The notes under the pieces: model-generated | What the model saw: only the letters and a program-made list of their open reading frames with translations | Told to the model about the DNA's origin: nothing | The model's database searches: none | Assembly: GCA_031538565.1 (NCBI GenBank) | Contig: JAVKLS010000033.1 | Location: 1 to 38,970, forward strand | Direction: 5' to 3' | Length of the DNA stretch: 38,970 nucleotides | Origin: JASGCK01 sp031538565 | GTDB lineage: Bacteria > Pseudomonadota > Gammaproteobacteria > Burkholderiales > Burkholderiaceae_C | Shown: positions 7,351-15,836 of the stretch, one piece after another | Layout of the letters: each line of letters opens with the position of its first letter | How positions within the stretch are numbered: position 1 is the first letter of the stretch | Position numbers and translations under genes: made by a program

Positions 7351-8463
7351 ATGACACCCATCTCTCAAGCGCTCTCGCAGCTCCCAGTTACCGCTTATTT
7401 TGATCCTGCTTTATTTGCGCGGGAGCAAGCGCTTTTGTTTGCACGCAATCCGCGCTATATCGGACACAGCCTGACCGTACCTGATGTGGGCGATTTTTAC
7501 ACCTTGCCGCAAGAAAATGCTGGGCGTGCCTTGGTGCATACGGCAGAAGGTATTGAGCTCATTTCCAATGTGTGCCGCCATCGCCAAGCGATTTTGTTGC
7601 AATCCAAAACAGGACAAGGTAGAACAGGGGACACCATTGTTTGCCCTTTGCACCGCTGGACGTACAGCGCAAAGGGGGAGCTGCTTGCCGCGCCGCATTT
7701 TGAAGCTGATCCTTGCCTCAATCTCAATCGTTACCGCTTGCACAGTTGGAACGGCTTGCTTTTTGAGGAGGGCACAAGTGCTGACAGGCACGCGCATACC
7801 GATTTAGCAGACCTTGGTTGCTTGTCTGACCTTGATTTTTCGGGTTACGTTTTTCATAAAGCGCATGTGCATGAATGTGTGTACAACTGGAAAAGCTTTA
7901 TCGAAGTCTATTTAGAGGACTACCACGTTGAGCCTTTTCATCCTGGACTTGGCCAGTTTGTGACTTGCGACGATTTGCGCTGGGAGTTTAGTGATCGCTA
8001 CTCGGTGCAAGCGGTGGGCGTTAGTAGCCATTTGGGAAGCGCGGGTTCGCCTGTTTATAAGCGCTGGCATGAAGCGGTGATGAAGTACACGGGCGGCAAA
8101 ACACCGAAGCTGGGTGCAATTTGGCTGACTTATTACCCCAACGTCATGGTCGAGTGGTATCCCCATGTGCTGGTGGTCAGCACGCTGTATCCCAAGAGTC
8201 CGCAGTACACGACCAACATTGTCGAGTTCTTTTATCCTGAAGAAATCACCGCTTTTGAGCCTGGGTTCATCGAGGCGCAGCAAGCGGCGTATCTGGAGAC
8301 TTGCGTGGAAGACGATGAAATTGCGCTGCGCATGGATGCGGGGCGTAAAGCGCTGATGCTGCGCGGCGATAACGAAGTGGGTCCCTACCAAAGTCCGATG
8401 GAGGATGGGATGCAGCATTTTCACGAGTGGTACAGGCGTGAGATGGGTTTTGAAACGTCGTGA
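7351..8463 (+). CDS. Rieske non-heme iron oxygenase, alpha subunit
   Basis: Member of the aromatic-ring-hydroxylating dioxygenase / choline-monooxygenase-like family; the substrate cannot be told from the sequence. The 370-residue product has the Rieske [2Fe-2S] motif C75-x-H77 and C98-x2-H101, with a 20-residue spacer that is a little longer than usual. The catalytic domain has YLEDYHVEPFHPGL supplying the iron His residues 192 and 197. An acidic cluster near residue 325 (VEDDEIALRMDAGR) probably supplies the carboxylate ligand. ATG 7351 is preferred over upstream starts because it begins just before the conserved part. The start has no clear ribosome-binding site. The stop overlaps the start of the DMT permease by four bases, linking the two. 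No beta subunit, ferredoxin or reductase gene is adjacent. Confidence 0.88.
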   Translation: MTPISQALSQLPVTAYFDPALFAREQALLFARNPRYIGHSLTVPDVGDFYTLPQENAGRALVHTAEGIELISNVCRHRQAILLQSKTGQGRTGDTIVCPLHRWTYSAKGELLAAPHFEADPCLNLNRYRLHSWNGLLFEEGTSADRHAHTDLADLGCLSDLDFSGYVFHKAHVHECVYNWKSFIEVYLEDYHVEPFHPGLGQFVTCDDLRWEFSDRYSVQAVGVSSHLGSAGSPVYKRWHEAVMKYTGGKTPKLGAIWLTYYPNVMVEWYPHVLVVSTLYPKSPQYTTNIVEFFYPEEITAFEPGFIEAQQAAYLETCVEDDEIALRMDAGRKALMLRGDNEVGPYQSPMEDGMQHFHEWYRREMGFETS

Positions 8464-9401
8464 AGCCTGTCATTTGGATGCTGACAGCCGCCCTATCGTT
8501 TGCCTTGATGGGGGTTTGCGTCAAATTTGGCTCGCACTATTTCAATAGCGGCGAGCTGGTGTTTTATCGCGGCGTAATCGGTGTGATGTGCATGCTTGTG
8601 TGGGCGCGGGCGATGGGCGTGTCGCTTAAAACCAGCGTCCCGCTGATGCATTTATGGCGTACCATTGTCGGCGCCGCGTCCCTTTGCGCATGGTTTTACG
8701 CTTTGGCGCATTTGCAAATTTCAACGGCGATAACGCTGAATTACATGAGCAGTATTTGGCTCACAAGCTTCGTTTTAATCGGCGCTTTTTTTGTTGGGCG
8801 CAAGCAGCAAAGGCAGCAGCATGGATTGCATCTGCCTTTGGTTGTGACCGTGCTTACGGGATTTGCAGGCGTGCTAATGGTGCTGCGTCCCGCGTTTGAG
8901 GGTGGGCAAGAGCTGGCGGGATTGGCGGGACTGATGTCGGGAGTTGTTGCGGCGCTTGCGTATTTGCAAGTCGCGGCACTCGCAAGGCGCGGGGAGCCTG
9001 AAGTGCGAACCGTGTTTTATTTTGCAATCGGCACAGCAGCTGCAGGCTCTCTCAGCATGCTGGTGACGGGCGATATTCACTGGCCGCTTTGGCACACAAC
9101 CCAGGATGGCGGTACCAGCGCAGCAGCGGGCGCGGTGTGGTTGCTGCCGATTGGCCTGTTCGCTAGTCTTGGGCAGATGGGCATGACACGCGCTTACAGC
9201 AGCGGCGCTACGCTTTTGGTGGCTAATTTTCAATACGCGGGAATTGTTTTTTCCGTGCTTTTTGGCTTTTTGTTGTTCAATGATGCCATCCCTTTTATGT
9301 CGTGGGCAGGAATGGCACTCATTATTACGAGCGGTGTGTTGGCAACGATTTTGCGTGTACGCACGCAGTCGCCTGCTACTTTGTTCGCCAAGGAGTACTA
9401 A
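8460..9401 (+). CDS. DMT-superfamily (EamA) permease
   Basis: Inner-membrane transporter of 313 residues with about ten hydrophobic helices in two EamA repeats (residues ~1-145 and ~150-305). It starts at GTG 8460, overlapping the Rieske oxygenase stop (GTGA), so the two are translationally coupled. Typical segments are SFALMGVCVKFG at the first helix, FYRGVIGVMCMLVWA, LNYMSSIW and a second-repeat LLVANFQYAGIVFSVLFGF. Members export amino acids, nucleotides or other metabolites, but the substrate here is unknown. Coupling to an oxygenase suggests import of its substrate or export of its product, which is inference. Confidence 0.9.
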   Translation: MKPVIWMLTAALSFALMGVCVKFGSHYFNSGELVFYRGVIGVMCMLVWARAMGVSLKTSVPLMHLWRTIVGAASLCAWFYALAHLQISTAITLNYMSSIWLTSFVLIGAFFVGRKQQRQQHGLHLPLVVTVLTGFAGVLMVLRPAFEGGQELAGLAGLMSGVVAALAYLQVAALARRGEPEVRTVFYFAIGTAAAGSLSMLVTGDIHWPLWHTTQDGGTSAAAGAVWLLPIGLFASLGQMGMTRAYSSGATLLVANFQYAGIVFSVLFGFLLFNDAIPFMSWAGMALIITSGVLATILRVRTQSPATLFAKEY

Positions 9402-9403
9402 TC

Positions 9404-10258
9404 ATGTCCGTTTTAGTGAGCGCCTTGCAGTTAAGGGCGATACAAGCATCCCAAGAACCGATCATGCTGTTTGATTGCAGTTTTGATCTTGCCAACCCCG
9501 CGCTTGGGTATCAGCAATACCTTGAGTCACATATCCCGAGGGCTGTCTATGCCAACTTGGATGTGGATTTGAGCGCCAAGGGCGGTGCGCAAACTGCATC
9601 GGGTGGACGGCATCCGCTGCCCTCGCGCGAAAAATTTGCTGCGTGGCTTGTCTCCATTGGGTTTTCAAACGATATGCAAGCTGTGGTGTATGACCGCAAT
9701 CAAACGATGCTGTCTGGACGCTTGTGGTGGATGCTTCAATGGCTGGGACACGAGCGCGTGGTCGTGCTAGACGGCGGTCTTCCCGCATGGCTTGCCGCGA
9801 ACGGAGAGGTCGAGCGGGGCAGCGCTGCAGGACGCACGATGGGGACGTTTCAAATTAAAGAGTCAAAAGTGCCGCTTGCGGACGCAATAGCGGTGCAGTC
9901 TGTAATTGGCAGCGCCAGCACGGCGATTCTTGACGCGCGAGTTGCGCCGCGCTTTAAAGGCGAAGTCGAGCCCCTAGATCCTGTGGCGGGTCATATTCCC
10001 AGCGCACTGAATCGACCGTTCACCGCCAACATGAATGCAGACGGCACATTTAAAAGTGCGCAAGTGCTACGCGCCGAGTTTGAGGCGTTGCTGGCTGGGA
10101 GGGATGCGGGTCAAACCATTCACCAATGTGGCTCTGGTGTAAGCGCGCTAGCCAACGTGTTAGCAATGGCGGTGGCAGGTTTTGGTTTGACGACGCTTTA
10201 CGCGGGGAGCTGGAGCGATTGGTGTTCGGACGCAAGTCGTCCTGTGGCGCAGGGATAA
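9404..10258 (+). CDS. sseA: Thiosulfate / 3-mercaptopyruvate sulfurtransferase (tandem rhodanese)
   Basis: Transfers sulfane sulfur from thiosulfate or 3-mercaptopyruvate to an acceptor through a persulfide on Cys. The 284-residue protein has two rhodanese domains: an inactive N-terminal one (to about 140, with YDRNQTMLSGRLWWML) and a C-terminal one with the active loop CGSGVSA at Cys242. CGSG(V/T)-type loops are characteristic of the mercaptopyruvate type, so MST is slightly favoured over TST. The ATG at 9404 has AAGGAG eight bases upstream inside the end of the DMT gene. The serB start follows closely. Confidence 0.88.
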   Translation: MSVLVSALQLRAIQASQEPIMLFDCSFDLANPALGYQQYLESHIPRAVYANLDVDLSAKGGAQTASGGRHPLPSREKFAAWLVSIGFSNDMQAVVYDRNQTMLSGRLWWMLQWLGHERVVVLDGGLPAWLAANGEVERGSAAGRTMGTFQIKESKVPLADAIAVQSVIGSASTAILDARVAPRFKGEVEPLDPVAGHIPSALNRPFTANMNADGTFKSAQVLRAEFEALLAGRDAGQTIHQCGSGVSALANVLAMAVAGFGLTTLYAGSWSDWCSDASRPVAQG

Positions 10259-10269
10259 AAAGGATGACG

Positions 10270-10926
10270 ATGAAGCTGACAGACTTTAAGCTTGCCGCGT
10301 TTGATATGGACTCCACACTAATCAACATCGAATGTGTGGACGAAATTGCAGATGCTGCAGGTCGCAAAGCCGAAGTTGCCGCTATTACTGAGGCTGCGAT
10401 GCGTGGTGAAATTACGGATTACAAAGACAGCCTGCGCCGCCGCGTCGCATTGCTCAAAGGTGTTCCCGTGTCGGCGCTGGAGGAGGTATACGCACAGCGC
10501 TTGCGTCTCAACCCAGGGGTGGAGAAGACGATCGCCGCGTTTAAAGCCGCAGGCATTAAGTTGCTGCTCGTGTCGGGTGGGTTTACTTTTTTTACCGATC
10601 GCATCGCTGAGCTGCTTGAGTTTGATTTCGTCCGCGCCAATACTTTGGAAGTCCAGGAGGGGCGGCTCACAGGTCGCCTAGTCAATCAAAGCTGGGGCGA
10701 CATCGTGGACGGCGAAGAAAAAAAGAAAATGCTGCAGCAAACTGCTGCAAAACTTGGTCTAAGATTAAATGAAACCATTGCCATTGGCGATGGTGCTAAT
10801 GACTTACCCATGATGGGCGTTGCAGGCCTATCGGTTGCCTACCACGCCAAACCTCGGGTGCGCGAACAGGCAATGCTGCAAATTAATAGTGGCGCAATGG
10901 ATGAGTTGTTGAAACATTTCGATTAA
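10270..10926 (+). CDS. serB: Phosphoserine phosphatase
   Basis: Dephosphorylates L-phosphoserine in the last step of serine synthesis. HAD-superfamily protein of 218 residues with the nucleophile motif FDMDSTLI (Asp12 and Asp14), ECVDEIAD substrate loop, LLLVSGGFTFF motif II (Ser), and GDGANDLPMM motif IV. It lacks the N-terminal ACT-like extension of the longer SerB forms, as in other short bacterial enzymes. ATG 10264 is also in frame, but AAGG sits directly against it and is six bases from ATG 10270, which is therefore preferred. The gene lies 11 bp after the sulfurtransferase on the same strand. Confidence 0.93.
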   Translation: MKLTDFKLAAFDMDSTLINIECVDEIADAAGRKAEVAAITEAAMRGEITDYKDSLRRRVALLKGVPVSALEEVYAQRLRLNPGVEKTIAAFKAAGIKLLLVSGGFTFFTDRIAELLEFDFVRANTLEVQEGRLTGRLVNQSWGDIVDGEEKKKMLQQTAAKLGLRLNETIAIGDGANDLPMMGVAGLSVAYHAKPRVREQAMLQINSGAMDELLKHFD

Positions 10927-10995
10927 ATAAAAACGTATGCGACGGCTTTCCGTTAATAAGAAAAGGGGATGTCTTGAAAAGCCAATATTCATTTA

Positions 10996-11012
10996 CTCAC
11001 TTAAAAAGTGAG
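10996..11012. promoter_or_regulatory. Short perfect inverted repeat upstream of the response regulator gene
   Basis: CTCACTT (10996-11002), three A, then AAGTGAG (11006-11012). It lies between serB and the OmpR-type regulator, 31 bp before the regulator start. No T run follows, so it is a poor terminator. A regulator-binding site is possible but unproven. Confidence 0.35.
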
Positions 11013-11043
11013 AAGTCATCATGCATCGCAATGAGGTGGGTGC

Positions 11044-11802
11044 ATGAGTGCTGAACACATCCTGCTGGTTGATGACGATGCGCGACTTGCCAAAATGGTC
11101 AGCGAATTTTTGCAGCAATCAAGCTATCGCGTTAGTCATGCAGCCACGGGCTCCGAGGGGCTGGCATTGCTACAAGGTACGCCCCAAGCGGGGCAAGAAA
11201 ACACGCATGGCAGCGGTATTGACTTGGTTGTTTTGGATCTGATGCTGCCCGATGTGGATGGCTTGGAGGTTTGCCGCCGCATTCGATCTCTACCATCAGA
11301 CCTGCGACGAACGCCTATTTTGATGCTGACCGCCAAGGGAGACCCTATGGATCGCATCATTGGTCTTGAGATGGGCGCGGACGACTATCTGCCCAAGCCA
11401 TTTGAGCCGCGTGAACTATTGGCTCGGATTCGTGCCGTTTTGCGCAGGCGAGGTGAGCTGCCCGTGGATGTTACTTTGGCTACTGGACTCAACGCAGTCT
11501 TGCAATTTGGGCGTCTTGAAATTAATCCAGAAACAAGACGGGCCATGCTGATGGGAAAGGTTTGTGATTTGACCTCGTATCAATTCGATTTGCTTTTGGT
11601 AATGGCCGAGCGCGCAGGTCGTGTGCTGTCGCGAGAGCAGATCATGGAGGCAGTGCGTGGCCGCGAGTTGGAGGCTTTTGACCGCAGTATCGATGTGCAC
11701 ATTGGGCGCATCCGCCTGGCCATTGAAAGCGACGCTAAAAATCCTCAGCGGATATTGACGGTGCGCGGCTTGGGCTATGTGTTTGCCAAACAACAAAATT
11801 AG
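11044..11802 (+). CDS. OmpR-family two-component response regulator
   Basis: DNA-binding regulator of 252 residues: receiver domain with acidic pocket VDDDAR at 9-14, phosphoacceptor Asp65 (VVLDLMLPD), Thr in MLTAKGD and Lys in PKPFEP, then a winged-helix DNA-binding domain from about residue 150 (LTSYQFDLLLVM, SREQIMEAVRG, RSIDVHIGRIR, RILTVRGLGYVF). The receiver carries an insertion of about ten residues (GQENTHGSG) before the phosphorylated strand, as in CpxR/RstA-like betaproteobacterial regulators. GAGGTG stands seven bases before ATG 11044. The partner kinase starts six bases after the stop. The target genes are unknown; a CpxR- or RstA-like role is only a similarity guess. Confidence 0.93.
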   Translation: MSAEHILLVDDDARLAKMVSEFLQQSSYRVSHAATGSEGLALLQGTPQAGQENTHGSGIDLVVLDLMLPDVDGLEVCRRIRSLPSDLRRTPILMLTAKGDPMDRIIGLEMGADDYLPKPFEPRELLARIRAVLRRRGELPVDVTLATGLNAVLQFGRLEINPETRRAMLMGKVCDLTSYQFDLLLVMAERAGRVLSREQIMEAVRGRELEAFDRSIDVHIGRIRLAIESDAKNPQRILTVRGLGYVFAKQQN

Positions 11803-11808
11803 TACGCA

Positions 11809-13074
11809 ATGAAACTTTACGCAAAGATTTGGTGGGCGGTTGTTGCGACGGTTTCGCTTTTTACTTTAGTTGTGGCGACGTTTTTAACGCAACAAACAGA
11901 GCACTTGCAAAGCCAGTTTCGCAGTCAAGTGATAGGCTCGCCACGGAGCATGGAGGTCATGAACCCTGAGGGAAAAGTCGTAGGTCGTGTGGTTCGCGAA
12001 TTGGAAGAGTCAAACGACAGCACGGAGTCGTCGCTGGGTTTGCCACCGCGAACGCGTGGTTTTTCAATCCTATTAGAAAACGGCACGCGGTTTGAATTCG
12101 ATCTTACGGCGCCGAATCAGTCTCGGTTGACTGCTTTATGGTACTTTTCTCCGCTAGGTGCGCTAGGTGTTTTAGCCGTGATGGCGCTGGCGGTGGTGCT
12201 GTGCGTGTACCCTGTTGTGCGCAGACTGACCAAAAACATTGAAGCGTTGCAGCAAGGTGTTGAGGCATGGGGGGAGGGTAATTTATCGAAGCGAATATCG
12301 ATTGAAGGAGCCGATGAGGTTGGATTTTTAGCGCAAAAATTTAATTACGCAGCAGGGCAAATCGAAAGTTTAATGACGGCGCACCGCGTATTGCTTGCCA
12401 ACGCATCGCACGAATTGCGATCACCGCTGGCGCGCATTCGAATGGGGCTAGAGTTGTGGCAGGGTATGTCCGATCGATCTTCTGCAGCTGTGGTCGAGCA
12501 AGAGATTAAGCGCAATATTTCTGAATTGGATAGCTTGATCGAAGAGATTTTGCTAGCCAGTCGATTAAATGATCCTAGTGCGAATATCGGTTCGATGGAG
12601 TCCTTTGATCTCATGGGATTAGCAGCAGAGGAGTGCGCCCGCGTGAACGCTGAACTCGTGGTGGCGGATAACGCACACACAACGTTTGAGCTTTTAGGTT
12701 ATCCCAAATTAATGCGCCGACTGCTGCGCAATTTACTGGAAAACGCTGCGCGGCATCACAAAGCGGATAAAGGCAGCGTGACGCTTGAGTTGACGCGAAG
12801 CGATAAACAGCTACGTGTCACCGTGCTCGATCAAGGTGACGGAGTCCCTAGCGCCGAGGTGTTGCGGATTTTTGAGCCGTTTTATCGCGCCCAAAATACA
12901 AGCGAGCGTGATGGCGGCGTGGGACTCGGGTTGGCACTGGTTAAAAGCATTACAAACGTCCACCACGGCGAAGTTTTTTGTTTATCTAAAAGTGAGCGGG
13001 CACCCAATGGTTCGGTGGTTTTGGGCGGCTGCTTTGTGGCGAAGTTTCCTTTTTCTGAGACGCAAGTGTCATGA
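11809..13074 (+). CDS. Membrane sensor histidine kinase (HAMP-HisKA-HATPase)
   Basis: Partner of the preceding response regulator. The 421 residues contain a first membrane helix at about 8-26, a short periplasmic sensor of about 85 residues, a second helix at about 113-137, a HAMP linker to about 185, HisKA with the phosphorylated His201 (NASHELRSPLARIR), N box LLRNLLENAARHH, G1 box DQGDGVP, F box FEPFYRA and G2 box GGVGLGLAL. The small periplasmic domain is rich in charged residues. Start ATG 11809 follows the regulator stop by six bases. The architecture resembles RstB/CpxA-type kinases. The signal is unknown. Confidence 0.92.
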   Translation: MKLYAKIWWAVVATVSLFTLVVATFLTQQTEHLQSQFRSQVIGSPRSMEVMNPEGKVVGRVVRELEESNDSTESSLGLPPRTRGFSILLENGTRFEFDLTAPNQSRLTALWYFSPLGALGVLAVMALAVVLCVYPVVRRLTKNIEALQQGVEAWGEGNLSKRISIEGADEVGFLAQKFNYAAGQIESLMTAHRVLLANASHELRSPLARIRMGLELWQGMSDRSSAAVVEQEIKRNISELDSLIEEILLASRLNDPSANIGSMESFDLMGLAAEECARVNAELVVADNAHTTFELLGYPKLMRRLLRNLLENAARHHKADKGSVTLELTRSDKQLRVTVLDQGDGVPSAEVLRIFEPFYRAQNTSERDGGVGLGLALVKSITNVHHGEVFCLSKSERAPNGSVVLGGCFVAKFPFSETQVS

Positions 13075-13098
13075 GAATACGCTGTCACAATTGAGAGT

Positions 13099-14004
13099 AT
13101 GAAAACCCCTCACATCATTTGCCTTGGCGGGTCTGCCACCATCGATCAAATTTTTTACGTTGACAGCATCCCTGCGGTCTCGGCAAAAATTTCCGCCAAC
13201 GAGTTTTTAATTACAGGCGGCGGTGTGGCTGCCAATGCAGCAGTTGCGGTGCAGCGCCTTGGCGGCGTGGCGGCGTACTGGGGCAGGGTAGGGCAAGACA
13301 ACTGGGGTGATCAAGTGCTGGTCATGCTTGCTAAAGAAGGTGTGAACATCCAGTATTTGCGGCAGCTTGCGGGCTATCGCACAAAAGTCTCTACCGTTCT
13401 CATTGATGCCGATGGCGAGCGTTTGGTTGTATCGGCGCAGCCCCAGGGCTATCCCGATGTGATTGATTGGTTACCGCTACACAAAGTCGTAGAGGCTGAT
13501 GCCGTGCTGGCTGATACGCGCTGGATAGGCGGCGCGCAGGTTTTGTTAGATAAAGCCAATCAGCACGCTATTCCCTCGGTGCTCGATGGTGACAGCGGGG
13601 ATGCAAGCGTTGTTCAGCGACTCATGCACGCCGCCACGCATCCTGTTTTAAGCGAGCCCATGCTGGCAAAGCTATGCGGGTCGCAGGTGGATGCAGGTTC
13701 GGTGGATGCTGCGCTGCGTCGCTGCTTTGGCGGACGCAACGTCATTGTGGGTGTCACGCTGGGCGGACAAGGTGTTTATTGGTTTGACGGCCGCGAGGTG
13801 CAGCACGCACCAGCGCCCAAGGTTGCCGTAGTTGACACCCTGGCTGCGGGTGATACGTGGCATGGTGCTTTGGCCTTGGCACTCGCGCAAGGGCAAACGC
13901 TAGCACCCGCCATCGCCTTTGCCAGCCTCGCTGCGGCGATCAAATGCACACGCCGTGGTGGCAGACTGGGCATTCCCACAATGGAAGAGCTTCACGCATT
14001 TTGA
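13099..14004 (+). CDS. PfkB-family sugar kinase
   Basis: ATP-dependent kinase of the ribokinase/PfkB family, 301 residues. Seen are the N-terminal GGVAANAAVAVQRLGG glycine motif at about 41-56 (signature 1), a middle GVTLGGQGVYWFDG, and the C-terminal catalytic motif DTLAAGDTWHGA with the base Asp252. The motif has LA in place of the usual TG after DT. Some sulfofructose kinase (YihV)-like and fructoselysine-kinase-like proteins share the overall pattern, but the substrate cannot be fixed. GAGAG lies a few bases before ATG 13099. The gene runs directly into tadA, overlapping its likely TTG start. Confidence 0.85.
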   Translation: MKTPHIICLGGSATIDQIFYVDSIPAVSAKISANEFLITGGGVAANAAVAVQRLGGVAAYWGRVGQDNWGDQVLVMLAKEGVNIQYLRQLAGYRTKVSTVLIDADGERLVVSAQPQGYPDVIDWLPLHKVVEADAVLADTRWIGGAQVLLDKANQHAIPSVLDGDSGDASVVQRLMHAATHPVLSEPMLAKLCGSQVDAGSVDAALRRCFGGRNVIVGVTLGGQGVYWFDGREVQHAPAPKVAVVDTLAAGDTWHGALALALAQGQTLAPAIAFASLAAAIKCTRRGGRLGIPTMEELHAF

Positions 14005-14495
14005 AAACGGATGCAGACTTCATGGCGCTGGCTTTAGCCCAAGCGCACGCAGCAGGCTTGCGCGGAGAAGTTCCTGTGGGTGCGGTACTGGTCAAAAATG
14101 GCGAAATCATTGCATTGGGTAGCAACGCGGTCATTGGCTTGCACGACCCCACGGCGCACGCTGAAATAGTGACGCTTCGCGCAGCGGGGCGGGTGCTGCA
14201 AAACTATCGCTTACCCGATGCGCAGTTGTATGTGACGTTGGAGCCTTGCGCCATGTGCGCTGCTGCCATAATTCACGCCCGCATTGCACGCGTCATTTTT
14301 GGCGCAGCCGACGCTAAAACAGGGGCGGCGGGCGGCTTGATGAATATCTTTGAAACCAGCTTTAACCATCAAACACAAGTCAGAGGCGGCGTGATGAACA
14401 ACGAGTGCGGTGCGGCGCTGCAAGACTTTTTTAAAGCCAAGCGCCAACGTCAAAAAGATATGGACAAAGCAGCCATAGGCATAATCAAAGCATGA
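14001..14495 (+). CDS. tadA: tRNA-specific adenosine deaminase
   Basis: Deaminates A34 to inosine in tRNA-Arg(ACG). The zinc motif HAE (His53, Glu55) and PCAMC (Cys83, Cys86) are both visible, with the GEVPVGAV substrate segment before them, in a product of 164 residues. Homologues usually have several residues before FMxxAL, so I chose TTG 14001, which overlaps the pfkB stop (TTGA) and has GGAAGAG about ten bases upstream. ATG 14022 is the next option and would shorten the N-terminus by seven residues. The stop overlaps the small Rieske gene by four bases. Confidence 0.9.
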   Translation: MKTDADFMALALAQAHAAGLRGEVPVGAVLVKNGEIIALGSNAVIGLHDPTAHAEIVTLRAAGRVLQNYRLPDAQLYVTLEPCAMCAAAIIHARIARVIFGAADAKTGAAGGLMNIFETSFNHQTQVRGGVMNNECGAALQDFFKAKRQRQKDMDKAAIGIIKA

Positions 14496-14866
14496 GTATC
14501 GATACGTGGATAGCGCTTTGCAATGCTGCGGATTTAACGGATGGCGGTCTTGCCGTGCCTTTTGATGTGCAGTACGCAGGACAAACTTGCCGCGCCTTTG
14601 CTGTGCGTTTTGAGGGCGAGCCGCACGCTTACTTAAATCGTTGCTCGCACGTTGCGATGGAGTTGGATTTCCAACCGAATCGCGTTTTTGATGCGTCAGG
14701 TCAATGGTTGATGTGTGCCTCGCACGGCGCAGAATACAAACCCGATACTGGCGAATGTGCAACAGGGCCGTGCCGCGGCGGGCTTGTCAAAATCGCGCTG
14801 CGCCAAGAGCGTGGCGTGGTGCAGTGGCAAACGGCGTACAACTTAAAACCGATAGACTTTTTTTAA
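14492..14866 (+). CDS. Small Rieske-type [2Fe-2S] protein
   Basis: A 124-residue stand-alone Rieske ferredoxin-like protein. The cluster ligands are in CSH (Cys51, His53) and CASH (Cys75, His78), followed by the GEC..GPC region at 87-94 that often closes the cluster loop. It has no membrane anchor and no oxygenase domain. It starts with ATGA overlapping the tadA stop, so it is translationally coupled. Such proteins often act as electron carriers, but the redox partner is unknown. The Rieske oxygenase at 7351 is in the same window but not the same operon. Confidence 0.87.
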   Translation: MSIDTWIALCNAADLTDGGLAVPFDVQYAGQTCRAFAVRFEGEPHAYLNRCSHVAMELDFQPNRVFDASGQWLMCASHGAEYKPDTGECATGPCRGGLVKIALRQERGVVQWQTAYNLKPIDFF

Positions 14867-14882
14867 TTTTTTAAGCATCTCC

Positions 14883-15836
14883 ATGACTGACCCTTTAGAT
14901 TCATCCAATGCACCCAGTGCCGAAGCTTCTTTACTAGAAAAATTGGTGCTTGCCAACATCGAAGAAAAAAAGGCGGCGCGTCGTTCACGCAACATCACAC
15001 GCATGGTCTGGCTAGTCATTTCGCTGGTGATTGCATGGGCGATATTTGGGCGCGACTACACCAGTAAAAATCCTGCGCTGCCGCACACGGCGGTTATTGA
15101 AATTAAAGGCGAAATTGCTAGTGGCGCGGATGCCAGCGCAGACAACATTGTGATCTCCATGCGCCAAGCGTTTGCCGAGTCGCATGCACAAGCGGTGGTG
15201 CTTTTAGTGAACTCGCCAGGCGGAAGTCCTGTGCAAGCAGGCATCATTAACGACGAAATCACCAGACTCAAACTCAAATATAAAAAACCTGTGTATGTGG
15301 TGGTGGAGGAGACGTGCGCATCGGCGGCATACTACATTGCCGCGGCGGCTGACAAAATTTATGTCAACAAAGCCAGCATCGTGGGATCGATTGGTGTGCT
15401 GATGGATGGGTTTGGTTTTACAGGACTCATGGACAAGCTAGGCGTCGATCGCCGATTGATGACCGCAGGAAAAAACAAAGGGTTTTTAGATCCCTTTAGT
15501 CCTCAAACCCCTGAGCAGAAGGCATTTGCACAGCTTATGCTGGATCAAATTCATCAGCAGTTTATTGAGGTGGTCAAACAAGGGCGTGGTGCGCGTCTTA
15601 AAGACAACCCCGATCTTTTTACTGGGCTTTTTTGGACGGGACAGCAAGCCGTAGAGTTGGGTTTGGCAGATGAAATTCGCAGCCTTGACTCGGTCGCGCG
15701 CGAAGTGGTTCAGGCCGAGGACGTGATTGACTACACGCAGCACGAAAACGTGGCAGAAAAACTTGCCAAACGCTTTGGAGCTGCCATTGGGGCGGGTGCG
15801 GTTAAAGCGTTGCAGTCAAGTGTGACGCTGAAATAG
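14883..15836 (+). CDS. sppA: Signal peptide peptidase SppA, S49 family, single-domain form
   Basis: Membrane-bound serine protease that digests cleaved signal peptides. The 317 residues comprise a cytoplasmic N-tail, one transmembrane helix at about 40-56 (MVWLVISLVIAWAIFG) and one S49 domain. The Ser/Lys dyad is predicted as Ser147 in ETCASAAYYIA and Lys199 in the TAGKNKGFLDPF stretch, the positions known from Bacillus SppA. SPGGSPVQAG forms the substrate groove. It is the half-length form, not the 67-kDa E. coli type. The stop overlaps the convergent amidase gene by 21 bases, so no terminator fits between them. Confidence 0.92.
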   Translation: MTDPLDSSNAPSAEASLLEKLVLANIEEKKAARRSRNITRMVWLVISLVIAWAIFGRDYTSKNPALPHTAVIEIKGEIASGADASADNIVISMRQAFAESHAQAVVLLVNSPGGSPVQAGIINDEITRLKLKYKKPVYVVVEETCASAAYYIAAAADKIYVNKASIVGSIGVLMDGFGFTGLMDKLGVDRRLMTAGKNKGFLDPFSPQTPEQKAFAQLMLDQIHQQFIEVVKQGRGARLKDNPDLFTGLFWTGQQAVELGLADEIRSLDSVAREVVQAEDVIDYTQHENVAEKLAKRFGAAIGAGAVKALQSSVTLK

